Assembly (NCBI GenBank): GCA_963631545.1
Contig: CAVGRN010000100.1
Span: 1 to 5,652 of the forward strand
DNA: 5,652 bases
Source: UBA1181 sp963631545
GTDB taxonomy: Bacteria > Bacteroidota > Bacteroidia > Bacteroidales > Paludibacteraceae
Reading direction: 5' to 3'
The translations under genes were made by a program, and so were the position numbers. Under the pieces are notes generated by a model. It saw only the letters and a list, made by a program, of their open reading frames with translations, made no database searches and was not told the DNA's origin. This document shows positions 1 to 5,652 of the stretch, one piece after another; positions within the stretch are counted from its first letter, which is position 1; every line of letters begins with the position of its first letter.

Positions 1-73
1 TGAATCGTCGATTCATTTCATTTGAATCGTCGATTCGTTTTAATTGAATCGTCGATTCGTTTCGTTTTGAATC
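1..73. repeat. Tandem array of a 13-bp palindrome, 22-bp period
   Basis: Three identical copies of GAATCGTCGATTC lie at 2-14, 24-36 and 46-58, exactly 22 bp apart. A fourth, broken copy (GAATC) is at 69-73. Each copy is a perfect 6+6 inverted repeat around a central T. The spacers between copies are 9-10 bp, T-rich and similar but not identical. The first copy touches the window edge, so the array may be longer. A spacing near two helical turns would place bound proteins on one face of the DNA, which suits an operator or iteron array. A simple minisatellite is equally possible. The spacers are too short and too alike for a CRISPR array. The repeats are seen directly; any function is unknown. 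Confidence 0.9.
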
Positions 74-90
74 TATTATTGTCCGCTAAA
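66..90 (+). repeat. Left arm of 25-bp inverted repeat
   Basis: This arm pairs with 277-301 on the opposite strand with two mismatches (positions 73 and 79). The last 11 bases, TGTCCGCTAAA, match exactly. The partial fourth copy of the palindrome array (69-73) overlaps its outer end, so the array and the repeat are physically merged here. Confidence 0.85.
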
Positions 91-222
91 ACAATATGGT
101 GTAGTACAAGAACACAATCCAGACCATTGCCGCCAATCCGAAAAAAATCCACGAATGTGAGAAAAGTCTTTGCAGGAGCGTCAGAATTATTGTTTAATTT
201 TCATGTCAAAAAATAACCAAAT

Positions 223-261
223 GGGCTGAATTCCAAGCGAGGAATCCAGCCCTAATTTTTT
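223..261 (+). terminator. Rho-independent terminator, possibly bidirectional
   Basis: The arms GGGCTGAATTCC (223-234) and GGAATCCAGCCC (241-252) form a 12-bp stem around a 6-base loop. On the plus strand the stem is followed by TAATTTTTT (253-261), a classic intrinsic terminator layout. The single imperfect position (229/246) is an A-C mismatch in plus-strand RNA but a G-U pair in minus-strand RNA. The hairpin should therefore fold at least as well in transcripts coming from the restriction operon, whose stop codon lies 109 bp away. On that side the T-tract is interrupted and set back (ATTTGGTTATTTTTT). It could end the operon's transcript, a transcript entering from the left, or both. Confidence 0.7.
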
Positions 262-276
262 ATCTGCCTCTAAAAG

Positions 277-301
277 TTTAGCGGACAGTAATAAATTCAA
301 A
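277..301 (-). repeat. Right arm of 25-bp inverted repeat
   Basis: Read on the minus strand, this arm repeats 66-90 with two mismatches. It lies 59 bp beyond the stop codon of the large gene. The 7-mer GCGGACA from its core recurs at 334-340, between this arm and the gene. Confidence 0.85.
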
Positions 302-360
302 TATAAAACTTCGTCAAGTTGAGGGAGGAGTGGGCGGACAATGTCTGTCTGATTTTTCCC

Positions 361-3300
361 CTACTCCATCCCCTTTATCATCTTCTCTATAAACGCTACC
401 TCCTCTTCCGTTAAACCATACTTCTTATACATCTGCTGGTCTATCTCCATTATGCTCGCACTCCAATCTATGTCACTCGATGGAGTGAAGTCTTGGAGGG
501 GAACGTTGGCAAACTTCTCTTTGGATAGGTGTTGCGTTGAGGCAAGAAGGGAAATCATGAAACGGACGAAACGAGTGCGAAGATACGAATGTAGATGTTC
601 TGCCTCTTCTTTCGTATCAAAGGCATCCACAACAAGATAGGTTTCAGTACAAATCTCATTAGGCTTCAATATGTCAAGAGACGATAATATTTTTTTCCGT
701 CCCTCTTTATCCGTCTGTCCTGCATGCTCCGCCGTTAAATAGGATATAGTAACCTTCCATTGAGGAATCATTTCTTTACCAATATTAACAGAAGATGCGT
801 TATAGTATCCTCTTCCTTTGTTATGTTTTAGTACAAGATCACCTTCAACTAATGGAACTACATTTGTAGCCAATCCAAATGGTTTTCTTGTACTAACCTT
901 TGAACTATAGAATTTTTCAGAGATTTTTCTCACTTTATTAATGATGTCAATAGCCTCAACGTGTCTGATAAAAGACTCATCGGCAGAGAGTTCACGCATA
1001 GAACTTGAGTTTTGTCCTTGATGTTTGCTGACGAACTCGCAAAGTCCGTTATAGTCTTTACGCCATAAGAAGTAGCAGATACCACCGGCAATATCCACAT
1101 TCTCGAAACAATCTCTTGAGTCTGTAAAATCCACAAGTTTGGCAATGCGTTTGTCGTTTAGCATTGTTTCTCGGAATGTTCCCAACCCTTTTCCATCTGT
1201 ATACCATTTGGCAGGCATAATCATGGAAATGTTTTGTGGTTTAAGCAATTTTGCCAAATCAACAAAAAGGTTGTAGACAGGTCTGGCAGATACACCTGCT
1301 CCGCCATCCATAATCTGGTATGGTGGGTTACCCACGACGGCGTTGAAATTCAGCATAGTTTTAGATTTGATGTTGTTGGAATATGTTTTAGGGTTGAGGA
1401 TTTTCTTGACGATGTCGTCGTGTTGCTTAGGGTCTTTAAGCAGGTTGGCGAGACCGTCGATGGTGGCGAGGTTGGTAGGCACGGCATCGCGATAGCCTGC
1501 CAACACACGGCGGGTGATTTTCTGCGCCATCCGCGTTTTGCACACCACGAAGAGGTTGTCGCGCAACACGTCTGCCCAGAGTTGCCATTCCTGCTCGAGG
1601 GTGGTCTCCGCCTGCCCGTAGGTCTGCTCTTTGCGCCTGCGCCAGAAGGTGTATGCCAGCCACAATGGGTAGACACCGCTCTTGGAGTTGATCTCCAACA
1701 CTTTAGCATCGGGCGTGCCAAAGACATCGTCCGTCACACCCTTGTGCGACACGAGGCGCGGCGCAGGGAGTTCACAGCGGTGGGCTTCATCGTAGAAGTC
1801 GTAACCCCCGATGGTGTCGGCAAGGTGCATGTTGACCACACGCCACGGCGTGAGGACAGTCTCCTTGTCGGGGAAGCGGAAGACGGTGAGTTTGCGAGCC
1901 ATCTCGGCGGTGCGCTGTTCAATGGGGAGTTCGTCGATCTTGCGCGTCTCCTGAATCAGTTTCTGCGTGGCAGCAATCAGCACATCCAAGCGCAAGAGGT
2001 GCTGAATCTTCTGAAACGACTCTTTAGAGAAGCCACGCGGCATGAACTCGTTCCACGACTCCTGGTCGATAAACTCGTCGGCAGTGAGGTTGTCGAGGCT
2101 GAGTTTCTCGGCATCGTCCACCGCGCCGAAGAGCAACAACGGAAGGCGCACCATGATGAGTTCTAACACTGCCACGGAGTGCTTTATCTGGTCTTCATTC
2201 TTCTTTTTCGGTTTTTTGCCAGACTTGCCACTGTTGCCACTATTGCCCTTTCCCGACTTCCGAGTTGGGGCGTTTTCGCCAGTAAGGTTGTTGCGCGAGA
2301 TGTCAACAGAGCCGTTTCCAGCAAGCGATCCGCCATTCCCGATGACATTGCCGATCTCGTCGAGCAGTTTATGGTCATCTTCCGTGAAACCCAAAAGATT
2401 TTGGAAGAGTTTTCGGCTTTTGAAACCCTGACTGATAACGTGGTCGGCATACGCACGATTGACATCCTGGATAAACTGTTTGGCATTGTAAGGACGCTCT
2501 TCGCCTCCATCAATGGCGATGATAGGGAGGAATTGGAGGCACGTCTCCGTATAAGTGGCACTACTGCTATTTTTAAAACTTTGGCGAGAGGCGTTGGAGG
2601 AAGCCCGATAAGATATTTTGATGAAATCGTCGACCACGGTGATAGTGCGGTCTGGCGCGAAATCGAACGCATAGCACTCCCTTTTGATCATTCCGTTTTT
2701 GAAAGGGGTTTGTCCACGGAAGATGGTCTGCATATAACCTGCCGCGCTGGTTTTCTCGCCACCGCTCAGCATAAACACACCAGTCCACTCAGGCACCGAG
2801 ACACCCGTAGTGAGGCGGCCGCACGAGAGGGTGATAGTGCCTCTCTTCAGTGGGTCGGAGCCGTCGCAACCCGCAATGGCACTTTTCACACGTTGCAGAG
2901 GGTCTTGTTTCTTTTTAGGAGCGTTGGCATCGTCGGTAGGGGCTATTTTGTCTTCTTGCCCTGCCACGTTGACCACCTGCAGACCGAACTCGGTGTGCAG
3001 TCGGTGTTCGTTGATGAGTTCAGCCAACCGTTTAGCAGATTTCACAGAGGGTACCATCCAAAGCGTGTGGAGCAACGCATCACGGAAAGTGGGAGTTGAG
3101 AATGGATAGTTGTTCTTCTCATCCTCTTTGCAGAGCAAATCCAGAAATGCGACGATGTCATCTTCGTGGACGAAGTCGCCCACTTTTGCCGTTTGAGGCA
3201 TAGCAATGCCATCCTCTTCTTCCTTTCCCGTGAAGACACGGAAAAACTCTGCGAAGTTGAAGAAATCCTCATCACTTTTGGTATATTCTGGGTGTTTGCG

Positions 3301-4485
3301 GCCGAACTCCTCGCCCAAGTTGTAGGCGAAGATTTTGAGTTGAGCCAGTCCCTCGTAGGGGTTTCGCTCGTCGGGATGCTCCTTAGGCCAACGCTCTTTG
3401 GCATCCTGCTCCATGACATAATCCCAGGTATAAATCTCCTCGCTCGAGAACTGATCCAAGATATTGAACGGCGTACCCGAGAGGTAGAGCATCTTCGGCT
3501 GATTTCTCCTCTGAAGCTCATTGATAACTGCCTTTCCGAGTGGCGTTTGTGTACCTTCATGCGCCTCATCAATGATAACGAGATCCCAGCGGGTGCTGAA
3601 TATCTCTCGGTTGCTTTTCTTCCATTCTTTCTCCAAAGCCTCCACTTCCTCCTCAGTCGGTTCGGAATCCTTTCCACGGAGGTCTTGAATTGAAGCGAAA
3701 TAGATGAAATGCGTTTTATCCGTATCAAGGTCTTTCGTGAGGGTTTTAAAATCCTTTCCCACACAGTCGCCCTCGTCGCATTGGTTGATATCTTTACCGT
3801 TTTTTGAGCCATAATGGAAGTGGGCGTGGTTCTTATGTCCGCTCAACAGACGAAAATCCTCGAACCAGCCACTACGCACCGTTGGGCGATGGGTAAGAAT
3901 CAAGACACGCTCCACATCCATATCCAGAATCACCTGCAAGGTGCAGAGTGTTTTTCCGAAGCGCATTTTAGCGTTCCAAAGCATACGGTCGGCTATCTTG
4001 AAATGAGAGAGCGTCTGTGCGATGGCAGCCTTCTGCTCATCTCTGAAATGAATCTCTATCGATTTCGGCTTTTCCTTTACAGGTCCGTCGATTTTCTCCC
4101 TTCCCTCTTTAAGGGCTTGAATAGCAGCGATGGCGTGGTCTAAATCCACCTCAAACCATTCTTGGGCGATGCCGATGCCGTTATTGATAGGTGCTTTCTT
4201 GTATCCGCTGCGTTCCAAAACATGATGCACCTCTTTGTCAGTGAACGTGTGCAACCCATCAGAATCGATTGCCAACTCTGCATGCAGAATATCAAAATCA
4301 ATCGCCAACGTTACGGCGTCGCCACTGTAACGCTCTTTCACCTTTTGTATAAGTTCAGGGGCGTTAGGGGCATATTTGACGAACAGAGGGACGTCAATTC
4401 TGGTCATTCCAACCTTCAGCAGACCATCTAACCCCTTTCTGCTGAGGATGTAAATAACATTAATCTGTGCGGTTACTAAATCCAT
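361..4485 (-). CDS. GIY-YIG-like / SF2 helicase / N6-adenine DNA methyltransferase fusion (restriction-modification protein)
   Basis: A 1374-residue single-chain enzyme, probably a restriction-modification or phage-defence effector.
Domains: (1) Residues 10-115 resemble the GIY-YIG family of the T5orf172/MUG113 type: IYIL (11-14), LKVGMT (23-28), a helix with candidate catalytic E85 followed by H87, and EWFEV (109-113). (2) Residues 145-600 are a superfamily 2 helicase: Walker A with GKT (177-179), DEAH (306-309), SGTP (336-339), RLTTGVSVP (557-565) and a motif VI-like QTIFRGQ (586-592). (3) Residues 714-763 are a low-complexity linker. (4) The methyltransferase has motif X around TPWRVV (879-884), motif I LEINSKSGVYPL (930-941), catalytic NPPY (1053-1056), then SMIMPAKW and DIAGGICYFLW. 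(5) Residues 1150-1374 are probably target recognition.
The order matches Type ISP enzymes, with GIY-YIG in place of an Mrr nuclease. Translation is probably coupled to the upstream gene. The last ~270 codons differ sharply in codon use. Roles are inferred from motifs; nuclease activity is the least certain. Confidence 0.95.
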   Translation of the reverse strand: MDLVTAQINVIYILSRKGLDGLLKVGMTRIDVPLFVKYAPNAPELIQKVKERYSGDAVTLAIDFDILHAELAIDSDGLHTFTDKEVHHVLERSGYKKAPINNGIGIAQEWFEVDLDHAIAAIQALKEGREKIDGPVKEKPKSIEIHFRDEQKAAIAQTLSHFKIADRMLWNAKMRFGKTLCTLQVILDMDVERVLILTHRPTVRSGWFEDFRLLSGHKNHAHFHYGSKNGKDINQCDEGDCVGKDFKTLTKDLDTDKTHFIYFASIQDLRGKDSEPTEEEVEALEKEWKKSNREIFSTRWDLVIIDEAHEGTQTPLGKAVINELQRRNQPKMLYLSGTPFNILDQFSSEEIYTWDYVMEQDAKERWPKEHPDERNPYEGLAQLKIFAYNLGEEFGRKHPEYTKSDEDFFNFAEFFRVFTGKEEEDGIAMPQTAKVGDFVHEDDIVAFLDLLCKEDEKNNYPFSTPTFRDALLHTLWMVPSVKSAKRLAELINEHRLHTEFGLQVVNVAGQEDKIAPTDDANAPKKKQDPLQRVKSAIAGCDGSDPLKRGTITLSCGRLTTGVSVPEWTGVFMLSGGEKTSAAGYMQTIFRGQTPFKNGMIKRECYAFDFAPDRTITVVDDFIKISYRASSNASRQSFKNSSSATYTETCLQFLPIIAIDGGEERPYNAKQFIQDVNRAYADHVISQGFKSRKLFQNLLGFTEDDHKLLDEIGNVIGNGGSLAGNGSVDISRNNLTGENAPTRKSGKGNSGNSGKSGKKPKKKNEDQIKHSVAVLELIMVRLPLLLFGAVDDAEKLSLDNLTADEFIDQESWNEFMPRGFSKESFQKIQHLLRLDVLIAATQKLIQETRKIDELPIEQRTAEMARKLTVFRFPDKETVLTPWRVVNMHLADTIGGYDFYDEAHRCELPAPRLVSHKGVTDDVFGTPDAKVLEINSKSGVYPLWLAYTFWRRRKEQTYGQAETTLEQEWQLWADVLRDNLFVVCKTRMAQKITRRVLAGYRDAVPTNLATIDGLANLLKDPKQHDDIVKKILNPKTYSNNIKSKTMLNFNAVVGNPPYQIMDGGAGVSARPVYNLFVDLAKLLKPQNISMIMPAKWYTDGKGLGTFRETMLNDKRIAKLVDFTDSRDCFENVDIAGGICYFLWRKDYNGLCEFVSKHQGQNSSSMRELSADESFIRHVEAIDIINKVRKISEKFYSSKVSTRKPFGLATNVVPLVEGDLVLKHNKGRGYYNASSVNIGKEMIPQWKVTISYLTAEHAGQTDKEGRKKILSSLDILKPNEICTETYLVVDAFDTKEEAEHLHSYLRTRFVRFMISLLASTQHLSKEKFANVPLQDFTPSSDIDWSASIMEIDQQMYKKYGLTEEEVAFIEKMIKGME
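2197..2346 (-). other. Low-complexity Ser/Gly/Asn/Lys linker inside the large protein
   Basis: Residues 714-763 of the 1374-residue protein are almost only Gly, Ser, Asn and Lys, and end in a basic run around KKPKKK. They separate the helicase half from the methyltransferase half and are almost certainly a flexible tether. The DNA contains a 9-bp tandem unit (TTGCCACTG at 2225-2233, TTGCCACTA at 2234-2242, then a partial third copy) coding for a repeated Gly-Asn-Ser triplet. Slippage here would change linker length without breaking the frame. Confidence 0.8.
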
Positions 4486-4491
4486 AATCTA
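4483..4491 (-). promoter_or_regulatory. Same-frame stop/start junction between the two genes (TAG-ATT-ATG)
   Basis: On the minus strand the first gene ends in TAG (4491-4489). One codon, ATT, follows, and then the ATG of the second gene (4485-4483). Both genes are in the same frame, so one amber codon separates them. The 20 or so bases before the ATG contain no recognisable Shine-Dalgarno sequence. Translation of the second gene therefore probably depends on ribosomes finishing the first (reinitiation). Occasional readthrough of the TAG would give a 1722-residue fusion. The arrangement is seen directly; coupling is inferred. Confidence 0.7.
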
Positions 4492-5529
4492 TCGCTTGTT
4501 ATGCAACAGTGATTTAAACTGTTGCTCATTTTTCACCTCGAGAAAATTGATGCCTTCCACATCCAACTCAAGGATTTTTTTACTATCAAAAAATTCATTA
4601 ACACGACAAAGCCTTTCGTGGGGCTTCACATCAGATTGCGGATGAGCATCAAAAAGACTACCCGTATATCCACCTGCTTTGTTATCTTCCTCCTTCACCT
4701 TATATCCGGGCAATCCACAGGTCAAACCGTCCATTTGCCAGAGATTCCAGGAGATGATGTGAGCCACTTCAAGAAGGTCTTCCTCTTGTTGTTTCGGAAA
4801 ATCTTCCCCGAATTTTCTTTCGTAAAAATCAATAAAAGTACAAAAAACATTTTCTCTTGCCAAGAGAAGGTTGTCTCCCTGCCACTCAAAACCGTATGAA
4901 GAGGCAAGCGCGATTTTCGCCCAAGCCAACCATTGCGTTGGGGTGTCGGTGTTTTCAGATACAATTCGTAATTTTCTATCTACCAATCCGATACGATCTT
5001 CAACCTCGATTTTCTCACCCGAAACGCTGTCATATCTGCTCACCAAATAAGGGGCTTCGCCACAAGTAACTTCCAACCGAGCCTCTGCTACATAGTTCTT
5101 CCAACAGCGATTTTCACCATTAGGGAACTCTATTTTATCGGGGTTAGCATTCCAAGAACGATTCCCGTTTTCATCCTCAAATTCAGTGTTAAACACATTT
5201 TTCCTACCAAACCAAGCCTCATCAATCAGGTTGTTCTGCACATTGCAAATCCAAGAGGGAGTGAAGACTTCTGCCTTGTCTTTCACACGCTTCGTAATCT
5301 CATCTTTCGACTTCACCGAACGAGGGCGAAGCGTACCATCCTTGGAATAAGATATTTTTTCAGTTGTAATGGGGGCAAAGAAATTGTAGTCTTCACCCAA
5401 ATTCATATACGAATCGGTTGCCCAATAGATATTCTGCTGCGTTGTATGATCCTTAAGAAGTTTTTCAAAGACATTATCAGAGTAATGTAGTGCAAGATTC
5501 GTTTCACTTATATCTGTTTTCTCTTCCAT
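4489..5529 (-). CDS. Methyltransferase-like partner subunit lacking the catalytic motif (restriction 'subunit M'-type)
   Basis: A 346-residue protein that looks like the first half of an N6-adenine DNA methyltransferase. Residues 86-103 (with AEVFTP at 86-91) resemble motif X. Residues 152-163 (LEVTCGEAPYLV) resemble motif I of the cofactor pocket: acidic E153 and G157 are kept, but the second glycine is A159. FEWQGDNLLL (214-223) resembles a later core motif, and IISWNLWQMDGL (258-269) is a strongly patterned helix. No NPPY or DPPY occurs anywhere, so the protein is unlikely to methylate DNA alone. NCBI often names such proteins 'restriction endonuclease subunit M'. It probably partners the large protein encoded next to it, which has its own motifs X, I and NPPY. 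The ATG at 5529 is the first in frame after an upstream TAA (5553-5551). There is no Shine-Dalgarno site. Its exact role, such as SAM binding, scaffold or specificity, is not known from sequence. Confidence 0.93.
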   Translation of the reverse strand: MEEKTDISETNLALHYSDNVFEKLLKDHTTQQNIYWATDSYMNLGEDYNFFAPITTEKISYSKDGTLRPRSVKSKDEITKRVKDKAEVFTPSWICNVQNNLIDEAWFGRKNVFNTEFEDENGNRSWNANPDKIEFPNGENRCWKNYVAEARLEVTCGEAPYLVSRYDSVSGEKIEVEDRIGLVDRKLRIVSENTDTPTQWLAWAKIALASSYGFEWQGDNLLLARENVFCTFIDFYERKFGEDFPKQQEEDLLEVAHIISWNLWQMDGLTCGLPGYKVKEEDNKAGGYTGSLFDAHPQSDVKPHERLCRVNEFFDSKKILELDVEGINFLEVKNEQQFKSLLHNKR

Positions 5530-5582
5530 ATTTGTATGCCAACAGGGTATTTATGATAACACTATGATTTTATATGCTATCG

Positions 5583-5590
5583 CAAAGATA
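5583..5590 (-). promoter_or_regulatory. Bacteroidetes-type -7 promoter box for the operon
   Basis: On the minus strand this reads TATCTTTG followed by C, an exact match to the Bacteroidetes -7 consensus TAnnTTTG. Transcription would start near 5576, leaving a leader of about 45-50 nt before the ATG at 5529. I see no clean TTG at the -33 position, so the upstream half is weak. The AT-rich leader carries TATGAT twice on the plus strand (5552-5557 and 5563-5568), 11 bp apart. The rest of 5530-5652 shows no gene; the GC-rich stretch at 5618-5650 is unexplained. Confidence 0.6.
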
Positions 5591-5603
5591 CGAAAAGTAA
5601 ATC

Positions 5604-5613
5604 TCTATATAGA
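5604..5613. promoter_or_regulatory. 10-bp perfect palindrome overlapping the -33 region
   Basis: TCTATATAGA is a perfect palindrome lying 13 bp upstream of the -7 box, about -28 to -37 from the predicted start. That is where a repressor would block the polymerase. Restriction operons are often controlled by small repressors binding such sites, but no controller gene is present in the window. AT-rich palindromes of this length also occur by chance, so the operator role is speculative. Confidence 0.25.
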
Positions 5614-5652
5614 CATTTCCCCTACCGACCAGGCCGACTGCCACCCCTCTAA

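Larger units (their letters stand above)
66..301. mobile_element. Candidate MITE or IS remnant bounded by 25-bp inverted repeats
   Basis: The two ends are imperfect inverted repeats, 66-90 and 277-301, matching at 23 of 25 positions. Both contain the same inner core, TGTCCGCTAAA. The 186 bp between them holds no convincing coding sequence, but has a strong hairpin with a T-tract near the right end. This is what a small non-autonomous transposable element, or an internally deleted insertion sequence that kept its transposase terminator, would look like. I see no clear target-site duplication at either border, whether the ends are put at the outer or the inner edge of the repeats. The element identity is therefore an inference and I cannot assign a family. 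Confidence 0.4.

Noticed and set aside
1..73. CRISPR array
   Set aside because: The gaps between repeats are only 9-10 bp and nearly alike, and no cas gene is present.
22..216. 64-codon plus-strand open frame ending just before the hairpin
   Set aside because: It starts with TTG inside the palindrome array and runs through the inverted repeat, so its first third is repeat DNA. No family is recognisable. At most its end could be a transposase remnant, which I cannot support.
307..320. Small hairpin (5-bp stem, 4-base loop) followed by a short T-rich stretch on the minus strand, as the operon terminator
   Set aside because: The stem is short and AT-rich and the T-tract is broken. The hairpin at 223-252 is a far better terminator candidate.
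187..360. The frame of the large gene stays open for 57 codons beyond its TAG stop, and both genes end in TAG, hinting at amber recoding
   Set aside because: The extension crosses the inverted repeat and the terminator hairpin and has no domain-like pattern. The large protein already ends in a sensible place after its recognition region. Two TAG stops are too few to argue for recoding.
1234..3099. Two long plus-strand open frames (310 and 306 codons) opposite the large gene, in one frame
   Set aside because: They lie in the frame whose stops are the complements of TTA, CTA and TCA in the real gene. Those codons are rare in this part, so the opposite strand stays open. The translations show no recognisable domain, while the minus-strand protein has many conserved motifs in order.
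5618..5652. GC-rich stretch at the right edge, with related GACC and CCGAC words, as an RNA gene or terminator of the upstream neighbour
   Set aside because: No convincing stem with a T-tract and no tRNA-like fold can be drawn in the bases available, and the window ends here.

Overview
The window most likely comes from a member of the Bacteroidetes (Bacteroides/Prevotella-like). The evidence is a good match to that phylum's unusual -7 promoter box (TAnnTTTG) upstream of the first gene, no recognisable Shine-Dalgarno sequence before either start codon, and moderate, patchy GC content. I cannot name a species from the sequence.

Layout. Almost the whole window is a two-gene operon on the minus strand, read from right to left. 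A promoter and a short leader lie at about 5530-5620. The first gene (4489-5529) encodes a 346-residue protein with the front half of an N6-adenine DNA methyltransferase fold (motifs X and I) but no catalytic NPPY motif. Only three bases after its TAG stop, and in the same reading frame, comes a 1374-residue multidomain protein (361-4485). Its domains in order are a GIY-YIG-like domain, a superfamily 2 helicase/translocase, a Ser/Gly/Asn/Lys-rich linker, a complete N6-adenine methyltransferase core (X, I, NPPY) and a C-terminal target-recognition-like region. Together they look like a restriction-modification or related anti-phage system. The big protein would provide cleavage, translocation, methylation and sequence recognition in one chain, in the order seen in Type ISP enzymes (LlaGI/LlaBIII). 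The small protein would be a partner with a methyltransferase-like cofactor domain.

The left 360 bases hold no convincing gene. They contain a 22-bp-period array of a 13-bp palindrome that runs off the window edge. Next comes a 236-bp segment bounded by 25-bp imperfect inverted repeats (a MITE-like or IS-remnant candidate). Inside that segment is a strong hairpin with T-tracts that may terminate transcription from one or both directions.

The most notable signals are four: the GIY-YIG/helicase/methylase/TRD fusion; the paired methyltransferase-like domains with reciprocal losses in motif I; the sharp change in codon usage and GC inside the large gene, starting around its NPPY motif, as if the specificity end was exchanged; and the palindrome array at the left edge.
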